A stretch of DNA of 64,000 bases, from positions 337,587 to 401,586 of the forward strand of contig NZ_CAKLBU010000001.1 of assembly GCF_920984735.1 (NCBI RefSeq). The letters run 5' to 3'. This DNA comes from Pedobacter sp. Leaf250. Lineage in GTDB: Bacteria > Bacteroidota > Bacteroidia > Sphingobacteriales > Sphingobacteriaceae. Shown piece after piece: positions 18,257 through 25,443 of the stretch. Every line of letters begins with the position of its first letter. Within the stretch, counting starts at the first letter, position 1. The notes beneath the pieces are model-generated. The model saw only the letters and a list, made by a program, of their open reading frames with translations, searched no databases and was not told the DNA's origin. A program made the translations under genes and the position numbers.

Positions 18257-18712
18257 ATGGAAAAGCAAGTTTTTAAAGTTTCAGAAATTGAAATCAGTTA
18301 CCGCCCGGCATTTAAACTTTCGGAAAAACCTAAAGTGACTTCATCTCGTATCGCTTACTCGATATTTGATCAGAGTTGGGATCGCAATAGGATGGAATTA
18401 CTGGAAGAGTTCAAGGTGATGCTCCTGAATCGGCAAAACAGGGTACTGGGCGTACTGAATGTTGCTCAGGGTGGTTTATCCGAAGTGATGGTCGATCCGA
18501 AGGTCATCTATTCGGCGACATTAAGGGCTTTTGCGAGCGGGATTATCCTCAGCCACAATCATCCAAGTTCGGAACTTAAGCCGAGTGATGCGGATATAAA
18601 ATTAACCAGGAGATTGTCAGAAGGCGGAAAGCTGTTGGGGATTGAGGTGCTTGATCACATTATCATTTCAGCTTATGGATTCTATAGTTTTATGGACGAA
18701 GGAATGATGTGA
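18257..18712 (+). CDS. RadC-like JAB-domain protein
   Basis: A 151-residue single-domain protein of the RadC/JAMM (MPN) fold. The zinc-site motif is complete: Glu in the EFKVMLLNRQNRVLG strand, then SHNHPSSELKPSDADIKLT, the HxHP...S..D signature. RadC proteins are called DNA-repair proteins, though their function is unproven; short versions without the helix-hairpin-helix are common on mobile and conjugative elements. This one is short and lacks that N-terminal domain. It lies about 460 bases upstream of the umuDC operon on the same strand. Confidence 0.85.
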   Translation: MEKQVFKVSEIEISYRPAFKLSEKPKVTSSRIAYSIFDQSWDRNRMELLEEFKVMLLNRQNRVLGVLNVAQGGLSEVMVDPKVIYSATLRAFASGIILSHNHPSSELKPSDADIKLTRRLSEGGKLLGIEVLDHIIISAYGFYSFMDEGMM

Positions 18713-19118
18713 TTGATGATCTTTAGCTTAATCTGTTGACGAGACTGGTCAATGAAAATCGCAAGTGCAATCTGCAGCTTTTGCGATTCAGCGTTTTGAC
18801 TACACTTCTTTTTGAGCACGCGTAAGCCACAATAAGTGTTTTATTAATTCAGGTGATAATAAGCATATAATTAATTGTCTTGTCATCTGATTGAACCTTG
18901 ATGGGCACTCGTAATTTTTTGATCCCAAAATAAAACAAGGCCTGTTGTCACCCCTGGATAGATCTATTTCAATGCCATACAAATTTTTAAGGGCTCAGCC
19001 CAGACTTGAGAGCCTGGATTTCTGAATGCTAATTATCAACTTTTGAAGGGGAATAGCCTAGTATATTAAAACTTCCATTTCAGAAATCTTGCGTTACTAA
19101 AAAATCAATCATAAAAAA
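18713..19118. other. Gene-free stretch upstream of the umuD promoter
   Basis: No accepted gene. A 60-codon minus-strand frame (18800-18982) shows no family features. A half palindrome TTACTAA (19094-19100) lies 25 bases before the complete operator and might be a weak second site. Confidence 0.4.
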
Positions 19119-19150
19119 TTTGTAATACTAAAAATATTAGTATAAGTTTG
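19119..19150 (+). promoter_or_regulatory. umuDC promoter with embedded palindromic operator
   Basis: TTTG (19119-19122), 20-base spacer, TAAGTTTG (19143-19150) fits the Bacteroidota consensus exactly. A perfect 7-5-7 palindrome, ATACTAA-AAATA-TTAGTAT (19125-19143), fills the spacer and touches the -7 element, so a bound repressor would block RNA polymerase. The same type of site occurs at imuA and at the small gene 46823. ATG of the umuD homologue is 23 bases after the -7 element. Confidence 0.75.
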
Positions 19151-19173
19151 TACTGCATTAAGGCAGGGTATTT

Positions 19174-19602
19174 ATGATCAGGACGTTTGAAAATAGAGCA
19201 GAGCAAAAGATTTCGGGTTTTCAGTCTCCGGCTGCGGATTATTTGGAGGGGCGGCTTGACATCGCCTCTACGTTGGTCGTGGATCCTCATTCCACATTCT
19301 ATTTTCAAATGAAAGGGGATGCCTTGGCTTCGATCGGCATTCATGACGGGGATATTCTGATCATTGACCGCAGTTTAAACCCTAAACATGGCGCTGTTGT
19401 CGTCGCCTTTGTGAATGGAAACTTTACTTGCCGGATTTATCAGGTCGCTGGTAATGTTCCGGCACTTAGAAACGATAATGATGTTGTCTTCCAGACAGAA
19501 ATAAATACCTTGCAGGTCTGGGGTGTAGTAACCTCAATCTGCAGGAACGTATTACCCAAATCACTTAAAAACGGGAAGTACCGCCATGTTTGCGCTCTGT
19601 GA
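19174..19602 (+). CDS. UmuD-like S24 family protein with lost catalytic Ser and Lys
   Basis: A 142-residue homologue of the UmuD subunit of DNA polymerase V. The fold region is clear: SGFQSPAADYLEGRLD near residues 14-29, IHDGDILIIDRSLNPKHG near 56-73. In active UmuD the nucleophile is the Ser of GDSM and the general base is a Lys 37 residues later. Here codons read GAT GCC TTG, giving Ala50 in GDAL, and the residue 37 further on is Arg87 (FTCRIY). Both catalytic residues are therefore replaced while the rest is kept. It would be unable to self-cleave, yet could still bind UmuC. First gene of the umuDC operon, overlapping umuC by 17 bases. Confidence 0.85.
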   Translation: MIRTFENRAEQKISGFQSPAADYLEGRLDIASTLVVDPHSTFYFQMKGDALASIGIHDGDILIIDRSLNPKHGAVVVAFVNGNFTCRIYQVAGNVPALRNDNDVVFQTEINTLQVWGVVTSICRNVLPKSLKNGKYRHVCAL

Positions 19603-20830
19603 CTGTAATAACTTCTACGCCTCCGCCGAGCGTCTGTTTCGCCCAGAGTTACAAGGCAAGCCCATTGTGGTATTAAGCAACAATGATGGCTGTGTCATTG
19701 CCAGAAGTGAAGAAGCAAAAGCCTGCGGTATCAGGATGGGGGATCCTGAATTTTTGGTTAGAGACCTGATTAAAAAATTTCAGATCAATGTCTTTTCCAG
19801 TAACTATGTGCTTTATGGTGATATGAGTGAACGCGTGATGCACCAGCTTGGCCGGTGGTTCCCCCGACTTGATGTTTATAGCATCGACGAAGCCTTCGGC
19901 TGGCTTGGCGGTATCAATAACTTAAATTCCTATGCCCCGAGAATCAGGACATCAGTAATGCAGAATACCGGTATCCCCGTATCCATTGGTGTGGCACCGA
20001 CCAAAACCCTCGCTAAACTTGCGAATAAGCTCGCTAAAAAACACAACGGTGTTTTGGTATTGGATACTGATCAAAAAATTGCCTCCGCCATAAAAGACTT
20101 TCCTGTGCATGATTTGTGGGGAGTGGGCAGACAATACTATAAAAAATTTGAGGAACTGAAGAAAGAAACTGTCGCACAGTTAAGGGAAATGCCTGAAATG
20201 TGGTTTAAGCAAAATATGACTATCATGGGCCAGCGCATGTACAATGAGTTATGGGGCAGGCCAGCCATCCCGCTGGATGAAATCCGTGAGGCAACCAAAG
20301 GGATTACGGTCAGCCGTTCGTTTAGGAACTACATCGAAAGCCCTGAGGTCCTCTCAGAAGCATTGACGCTTTATGCCAGCAGACTGGCTGAGAAGCTGAT
20401 GGCGCAGGAGCTTCGTTGTATGTACCTACAGGTGTTTTTATATACCAATAAAAACCGCGAAGATCATCCACAGCATTTTCCCAGCCATACGCACAAATTG
20501 CTCATCGCCAGTAACAGTACCACTGACCTGGTGAGCATTGCGGTAAAGGTAGCGCAGAAACTTTTTAGGTATGGCATCAAGTATCGAAAGGCCGGGGTGA
20601 TCGCCACGGGGCTTATCCCGGAAAGTGAACTTCAGCTTAACATGTTTTCAGACCACGATGGTGGCAAGAAAGATACGGTCTCTGCAGTCCTGGATAAGCT
20701 TAATCTTGCCTATGGCAGGGGAACGCTTAGAATGGCAACTGAAGGATTTGAAAAAAAATGGAGACTCAAACATGAATACCTTTCAAAGGGTTACACCACA
20801 CGCTGGAGTGATATTATAAAAGTGATTTAA
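19586..20830 (+). CDS. umuC: Y-family DNA polymerase V catalytic subunit UmuC
   Basis: Translesion polymerase subunit, 414 residues. Catalytic acids are present: Asp6 in CDCNNFYAS and Asp101-Glu102 in YSIDEAF. The fingers motif VVLSNNDGCVIARS near 28, the helix-hairpin-helix PTKTLAKLANKLAK near 138, the little-finger domain and a C-terminal DUF4113-like segment (EKKWRLKHEYLSKGYTTRW) follow. ELQLNMF near 353 resembles a beta-clamp binding motif. Starts inside the 3' end of the umuD homologue (17-base overlap), so the two are translationally coupled and driven by the palindrome-controlled promoter at 19119. SRAP gene follows after 79 bases. Confidence 0.94.
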   Translation: MFALCDCNNFYASAERLFRPELQGKPIVVLSNNDGCVIARSEEAKACGIRMGDPEFLVRDLIKKFQINVFSSNYVLYGDMSERVMHQLGRWFPRLDVYSIDEAFGWLGGINNLNSYAPRIRTSVMQNTGIPVSIGVAPTKTLAKLANKLAKKHNGVLVLDTDQKIASAIKDFPVHDLWGVGRQYYKKFEELKKETVAQLREMPEMWFKQNMTIMGQRMYNELWGRPAIPLDEIREATKGITVSRSFRNYIESPEVLSEALTLYASRLAEKLMAQELRCMYLQVFLYTNKNREDHPQHFPSHTHKLLIASNSTTDLVSIAVKVAQKLFRYGIKYRKAGVIATGLIPESELQLNMFSDHDGGKKDTVSAVLDKLNLAYGRGTLRMATEGFEKKWRLKHEYLSKGYTTRWSDIIKVI

Positions 20831-20909
20831 ATTAAACGTCCAAATCAATAATAAACGGCCTCAATAGCCAAAAATCTAGGAATAAAACAAAAGTAAAGGA
20901 GACATAGCG

Positions 20910-21590
20910 ATGTGCGGAAGAACACTGATCGGCGAGAGTAAAGCGATGGCGGCAAAAGCAGGCCTCATCTTAGGCGGGGAAGCAAAACCAAAAGATACCA
21001 ATCGTCCCCCGGGCACCGATATGCCTGTCATTCTGGATGCCCGTCCGGGTAAACTCCATTATATCAAATGGGGTCTGATCCCATCTTATTCCAGCGAGGG
21101 TCCGAAGTTTAATACCACCTATTGCCGCATCGAAACCATGCAGTCTTTGCCCACTTATAAACACCTGGTCGGTAGGCGTCACTGCGTCTTTGTTGTCGAA
21201 GGTTTTTATGAATGGGACAGGAGTAATGCCGAGAAACAACCTTACTTTTTTCAACGCCAGGATAAAGCGCTGATGCTCATTGCTGGTTATTGGGACAGTT
21301 GGAAAGATCCAAGGACCGGCATCGTCATTCCGTCTTGTACCATGATCATGCAGCCCGCCAATGAATTTATGTCCAGGATCCACGATCGAATGCCCTGCAT
21401 GCTCTCTCAGGCTGAAAGCGCCATCTGGCTCGACAGGGAACTTCCGGTCACAGAACGGTTGAAGGTTTTGCACTCTGTGGATAATGAATTGCTGAAAGGC
21501 TGGCAGGTCGATAAAAAAATAAACAATTCCAGAAATAAGGACGAGGACAACAATAAGCCCTCAGGCCCCGATCTAACCTTATTCAATTAA
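20910..21590 (+). CDS. SOS response-associated peptidase (SRAP) family protein, YedK/HMCES-like
   Basis: 226 residues with all SRAP signature residues: Cys2 directly after the start Met (MCGR), Asn68 and Glu75 in FNTTYCRIET, Glu101 in EGFYEW and His158 in IHDRMP. In YedK and HMCES, Cys2 forms a covalent bond with abasic sites in single-stranded DNA and so protects them. The N-terminal MCGR fixes the start at 20910. It lies 79 bases after umuC on the same strand with no terminator between, so it is probably part of the same damage-induced transcript. The tail is charged and probably disordered. Confidence 0.93.
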   Translation: MCGRTLIGESKAMAAKAGLILGGEAKPKDTNRPPGTDMPVILDARPGKLHYIKWGLIPSYSSEGPKFNTTYCRIETMQSLPTYKHLVGRRHCVFVVEGFYEWDRSNAEKQPYFFQRQDKALMLIAGYWDSWKDPRTGIVIPSCTMIMQPANEFMSRIHDRMPCMLSQAESAIWLDRELPVTERLKVLHSVDNELLKGWQVDKKINNSRNKDEDNNKPSGPDLTLFN

Positions 21591-21696
21591 AATCGGTGGA
21601 TAACAAATGTGACTTTTCAAAACAAATGGAATGGCACGTTGTTGTTTTCCTACATTTTACTTATGAGTAAATAGTTAACTTCAGAATTAATAATTT

Positions 21697-21724
21697 AAAG
21701 GCGGTCGGGAGATAGCCTTTTTTT
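21697..21724 (+). terminator. Hairpin terminator after the umuD-umuC-SRAP unit
   Basis: AAAGGC (21697-21702) pairs with GCCTTT (21715-21720) around a 12-base loop, followed by TTTTG. It lies about 105 bases after the SRAP stop and before the next promoter, so it likely ends the damage operon. Confidence 0.55.
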
Positions 21725-21770
21725 GTTTCACCTCTTTGCAAAGTAATGGTATTCGATTAATATCATTTTT

Positions 21771-21778
21771 TATATTTG
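21771..21778 (+). promoter_or_regulatory. -7 promoter element of the methyltransferase gene
   Basis: TATATTTG matches TAnnTTTG. No TTTG lies at 18-21 bases upstream. The preferred ATG at 21788 is only 10 bases downstream, so the transcript would have almost no leader. Confidence 0.45.
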
Positions 21779-21787
21779 CCTGTACAC

Positions 21788-22414
21788 ATGAACGGAACAC
21801 AGGATATACAGGAAGCTTTTGGAAACATAGATATTTATCTTTTTGATCAATTGCTTAAGGGCACTTATCAAAATTGTCATACCGTCCTGGATGCGGGTTG
21901 CGGAACAGGCCGAAATCTGATTTACTTTCTAAAAAATGGATATGATGTACATGGGGTTGATCATTATGCTGAATCCATTAATGAAATAAAACGCTTTGTT
22001 AAAAACACTTTAAAATCAAGGGCTTCTGAAAATTTTCATATCGCTCCGGTAGAGAATATGCCCTTTGAAAATGAAAAATTTGACCTGGTGATCAGCAGTG
22101 CCGTTTTACACTTTGCGCTAAGTCTCGGGCATTTCGAGGAGATGTTAGGCGAGATGTGGCGTGTACTCAAACCCGGTGGTTATCTGTTTTGCAGATTGGC
22201 CTCGGATATTGGGATCGAGTCCTCCGTGCGTTTTATCGGAAACGGAAGATACATCATGCCTGACGAGTCCGAACGCTTCCTGGTCAATCAGGAAATGCTT
22301 ATCCGTCTAACCAAAAAGCTTGGCGGGATGTTGCATGAGCCTATAAAAACTACTAACGTGCAGAATTTGCGAAGCATGACTACATGGTGCGTGAGGAAAA
22401 TGGACAATGACTAA
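21788..22414 (+). CDS. SAM-dependent class I methyltransferase
   Basis: About 208 residues. Motif I is VLDAGCGTGRNLIYF near residue 34, the acidic end of strand 2 is VHGVDHY, then ENMPFENEKFDLVISSAVLHF near 89 and WRVLKPGGYLFCR near 122, all typical of the Methyltransf_11 type. ATG 21788 is preferred over a TTG four codons upstream, because that TTG is part of the -7 promoter element. Target unknown; small-molecule methylation is more likely than DNA or rRNA since no target-recognition domain is present. Confidence 0.85.
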   Translation: MNGTQDIQEAFGNIDIYLFDQLLKGTYQNCHTVLDAGCGTGRNLIYFLKNGYDVHGVDHYAESINEIKRFVKNTLKSRASENFHIAPVENMPFENEKFDLVISSAVLHFALSLGHFEEMLGEMWRVLKPGGYLFCRLASDIGIESSVRFIGNGRYIMPDESERFLVNQEMLIRLTKKLGGMLHEPIKTTNVQNLRSMTTWCVRKMDND

Positions 22415-22452
22415 TTTGTTTATATAAGAAATATATTTAAAGGTGATCAATT

Positions 22453-22740
22453 ATGGCTTGCATGACGCCCGCTGAGCTTGCACTGGCAGCTCGAAAATTG
22501 GAAGCGCTATTTAGAAATTTCAATATCCTTCTTAAAGTAAGTCTTCCAAATATTATTGCCATCCATCTGCCATACGAGATTTCCTTTAAGGATAAAAGGG
22601 CTATGGAAGACTTCGGTTATCAGTCATTAACGGCCGCAGGCATACAATTATATTCGGACTTGGAATTGGTGTTTATAGATTCCGCTAAGCGTGAAACCAG
22701 CGTAATGTTAACAGGGATACCTAAAGGGGATATAAATTGA
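22453..22740 (+). CDS. Hypothetical protein (95 aa)
   Basis: Starts MACMTPAELALAARKLEALF, with an N-terminal helix, then beta-rich segments (VSLPNIIAIHLPYEISF) and a short C-terminal part. Not a family I recognise. It follows the methyltransferase on the same strand after 38 bases, so it is probably co-transcribed. Confidence 0.55.
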   Translation: MACMTPAELALAARKLEALFRNFNILLKVSLPNIIAIHLPYEISFKDKRAMEDFGYQSLTAAGIQLYSDLELVFIDSAKRETSVMLTGIPKGDIN

Positions 22741-22882
22741 TAGTGATGTTGGGATTTAATTTTTCAAAACTTTTAATGCCTTCATATTTATATTCAATAG
22801 TCATTCATTGTTATTCGTGAAAATCATTTGATATAAATCTCAACAGGTAAAACAGTTTCTGCATTTTACACATTATCATGCT

Positions 22883-23509
22883 ATGAAAACAGCGGTGCCA
22901 GGATTATTTCTATTTCCGGATTTTATAGATGAAAGAAAAGAACAAGATCTTCTTGATGAGATAGACAGCAGAGTATAGATGGTGGATTACGCCCGTAGGC
23001 TACAATACTATGGATACAGAAATGAGTTGGAAAGTCCTTATGATCTGGTACCGTTCCCGGTGCCACTTCCGGGTCAAATCCTCCTGTTGTCAGAAAATAT
23101 TACCAGAGAGGGTATTTTGGATCATTTATCTGACCAGGTTATCATTAATGAATATATGCCGGGTGAAGGAATCATGCCACATAAAGACCGCAACTATTAC
23201 GAAAATCAGATATGCGGGGTGAATCTGGGGAGCGGTTGTGTAATGAGATTTATAAAAGGTGCGAATTTGGAGGCAATAGATGTCGAGATCCCAAGGCGTT
23301 CTATATATGTGATGCAGGACGATGCCCGGAAAACGTGGAGTCATGGGATACCTCCAAGGAAGAAAGACGTGACAAATGGTGTTATCCATCAACGGGAAAG
23401 AAGGGTATCAATTACCTATCGAAAGGTGAAGATGTCTAGGGTTCATCCACTCAATCCCGATGGGAAGGTGGCAGGGATGTTACAGCAGCTGTTCGGTATT
23501 AGCTCATAA
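22883..23509 (+). pseudogene. AlkB-like 2-oxoglutarate/Fe(II) dioxygenase, interrupted by TAG
   Basis: The frame opens at ATG 22883 (MKTAVPGLFLFPDFIDE), typical of the AlkB-like dioxygenase N-terminus, and meets TAG at 22976-22978 where the family has Trp (DSRV-stop-MVDYARRLQYYGYR); TGG to TAG is a single change. The same frame then continues to 23509 with the complete active site: PHKD (HxD), a distal His in TWSHG, and the Arg pair in RERRVSITYR for 2-oxoglutarate. AlkB enzymes repair alkylated bases by oxidative demethylation. An ATG directly after the stop (22979) could start a 176-residue product that keeps the catalytic core but lacks the N-terminal 32 residues. So it may be either inactive or a truncated enzyme. 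Confidence 0.85.
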
Positions 23510-24350
23510 GCCGTCGGATAAATGGTTGAATGCTTTACTCAAGGCTTAATTATTTAATTCTTTATTCAAGAAAATAGGACGGACCAGTATGTAGAAGCCG
23601 ATTTGATATTCTTCTGATGTGGATTACCTTTCGGATTTTGCTTAAAGTTTCCAGCTGTATTTATGCTGTAGCAACTCAGGTCAAGTGCATAAATTCCAAA
23701 AGTGGAGTTTAGGTGATGTTATTTTGATATTGAGCTTTGTAGCTTTGAGAAGCACTGAAATACACAATATTCTGAATCACTCCACTAATAGATTTCAGTT
23801 GTTTTATTTAAAAGGTATTGCGACTGAAAAGTGTTCATTTAGTCATCTTAAAATGACATGGGTAAAAGCGATTGCCATCGCTGATCCGATGTTTCCAAAC
23901 TATTCTTCTGATGCTGATTCAATGGGCGTCATCGTGATGCATATAATGGTTGATTGAGTCGTTGCTGAGCCGTTGTAACTCATTTACAACTTGTCTGGGA
24001 TTTATATTTCTATTTTTGACGAATAATGAATTGCGTTTTATTTTCATGATCGAACGGGGTCATGCATAAACAGCATAGTTTTGATACCCTGGTTTTTTAA
24101 GTTAGGTGTAAACCTTTGGTTTTAGCAAAAGAAAGTTGTCCAGGTTCAAAATGCAACCTTCCAACGCGCCTTCAAATCTTTTTATGAATAATCGCGATTT
24201 ATCATTATGAAATGGATTCTCTGATTGTCGATTTTTTTTTTACAGCTGCTTTCCAAGCCTTGTTTTTACTTTTTTTTGCGGCCTTTTTCACTATATGCTT
24301 TGGCTATAACTCCTTAACTTTTTATTTTATTGCAGAATGATAAATCTTTA
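23510..24350. other. Gene-free stretch of about 840 bases
   Basis: A 90-codon plus-strand frame (23685-23957) lacks coding character and is not accepted. The one clear structure is an inverted repeat, GTTGTAA (23972-23978), CTCAT, TTACAAC (23984-23990). Otherwise nothing was found. Confidence 0.4.
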
Positions 24351-24390
24351 TTATAAAAAAAGATTTTATAATGTAAACTCAATATATTTG
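24351..24390 (+). promoter_or_regulatory. IclR gene promoter with inverted repeat
   Basis: A perfect inverted repeat TTATAAAA-AAAGA-TTTTATAA (24351-24371) lies where the -33 element should be, upstream of TATATTTG (24383-24390), a good -7 element. The ATG is 20 bases further. The arms resemble part of the longer repeat at susC (25275), which fits control by the IclR protein of its own gene and of the locus. Confidence 0.55.
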
Positions 24391-24410
24391 ATTCGGATTT
24401 TAAAGACATC

Positions 24411-25151
24411 ATGATACAAGTAATTAATAGAGCCTTTGACATATTGGAATTTATTGCCCGTGAACCGGATAAACCAAAGGTTCTCGGTGAAATAGCACAA
24501 GCACTGGATCTTAATGCTGGTACTTGCTCCAACATCATCAAAACGATGATGAACAGAAAGTATATTGAGAAGGCTGAATTTAAAAAAGGATATATTTTAG
24601 GTTCTGCTGCCTATAATTTAACGGGTAATGAAGGCTATCGAAAGGAGCTGATTGATATTTCCAGACCCGATATGGAACTCCTCACCTCAGAATTAAACGA
24701 GAATTCAGAATTATCAGTATTACAGCAAGATTTGCGGATGGTTTTATTAAGGGTAAAAAGCGATCATGATGTACAAGCCCGTACGGCTTCAGAAAAACGT
24801 GCTTATGATACAGCAGCAGGAAGAATCATGCTTGCTTATCTAAGTGATTCAGATTTGGAAGCTTTTGTTCAAAAGTATGGACTACCAGAAACTGGGGAAT
24901 GGCCAGAGATAAAATCCCTCGCATCTTTTTTTGTTGAAATCTCAAAGATTAGAACGGCTGGATATTCGATTCAAATTAGTATAAACCAAATTGTCGGTTT
25001 GGCTGTACCACTATTTAAAGATGAAAAAATCATAGCCTGCTTAGGGATGTACATGCCAAACTATAGATATGATGCGCTTGGACATGACCGGATTTTGCAG
25101 TCGATCATCAAAAGTGGCAAAGCGATTAATGAAAAACTAAATACCATTTAA
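24411..25151 (+). CDS. IclR family transcriptional regulator of the polysaccharide locus
   Basis: 246 residues: an N-terminal winged helix-turn-helix (residues about 1-60; QVINRAFDILEFIAREP... LGEIAQALDLNAGTCSNIIKTMMNR) and a C-terminal IclR effector-binding domain (SVLQQDLRMVLLRV, AYDTAAGRIMLAYLSD, GYSIQISINQIVGLAVPLF). It is immediately upstream of, and on the same strand as, the SusC/SusD locus, with its own terminator between. IclR members such as KdgR respond to 2-keto-3-deoxygluconate, a product of unsaturated uronates; such sugars would arise from the GH105 and lyase enzymes here. That ligand is an inference. Confidence 0.88.
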   Translation: MIQVINRAFDILEFIAREPDKPKVLGEIAQALDLNAGTCSNIIKTMMNRKYIEKAEFKKGYILGSAAYNLTGNEGYRKELIDISRPDMELLTSELNENSELSVLQQDLRMVLLRVKSDHDVQARTASEKRAYDTAAGRIMLAYLSDSDLEAFVQKYGLPETGEWPEIKSLASFFVEISKIRTAGYSIQISINQIVGLAVPLFKDEKIIACLGMYMPNYRYDALGHDRILQSIIKSGKAINEKLNTI

Positions 25152-25170
25152 TAAAATTCTGATCTGCGCT

Positions 25171-25198
25171 ACCCATCCATCGTGATGGGTTTTTTTTT
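25171..25198 (+). terminator. Rho-independent terminator after the IclR gene
   Basis: ACCCATC (25171-25177), loop CATCGT, GATGGGT (25184-25190), followed by a run of nine T. It separates the regulator transcript from the susC promoter. Confidence 0.85.
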
Positions 25199-25241
25199 GT
25201 CAATTAGATTTCACTTGAATTTGCAAATAAAAAATAAAAAG

Positions 25242-25272
25242 TTTGGATTTGTAAATATAATCTCTAAATTTA
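25242..25272 (+). promoter_or_regulatory. Probable susC promoter
   Basis: TTTG (25242-25245), a 19-base spacer, then TAAATTTA (25265-25272), one base off TAnnTTTG. A transcript would begin near 25279, inside the left arm of the long inverted repeat, leaving a leader of about 165 bases before susC. Confidence 0.5.
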
Positions 25273-25274
25273 TG

Positions 25275-25305
25275 TTATAATATAAAATGAAATTTTATAT
25301 TATAA
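25275..25305. promoter_or_regulatory. 31-base perfect inverted repeat upstream of susC, probable operator
   Basis: TTATAATATAAAAT (25275-25288), spacer GAA, ATTTTATATTATAA (25292-25305): 14 matching positions per arm. It covers the likely transcription start of the locus. The related repeat at the IclR promoter makes the IclR protein the first candidate to bind it. Confidence 0.6.
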
Positions 25306-25443
25306 AATTATAACCAATATAAATCTTTATTATTGCCAGGATTCTTCCCATATTTTGATGTAACTCCTATCATTAATATTGATAACACCCTGCTAAAAAA
25401 GAGGTGTTAAATGCATATAACCAAATTATAATTCGATATCTAT

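Noticed and set aside
18800..18982. 60-codon minus-strand frame
   Set aside because: Low support, no family likeness; the region fits better as upstream DNA of the umuDC operon.
20970..21473. 167-codon minus-strand frame
   Set aside because: Antisense of the SRAP gene, which shows all signature residues including Cys2.
23685..23957. 90-codon plus-strand frame
   Set aside because: No domain pattern and protein-unlike residue order; no promoter or partner.
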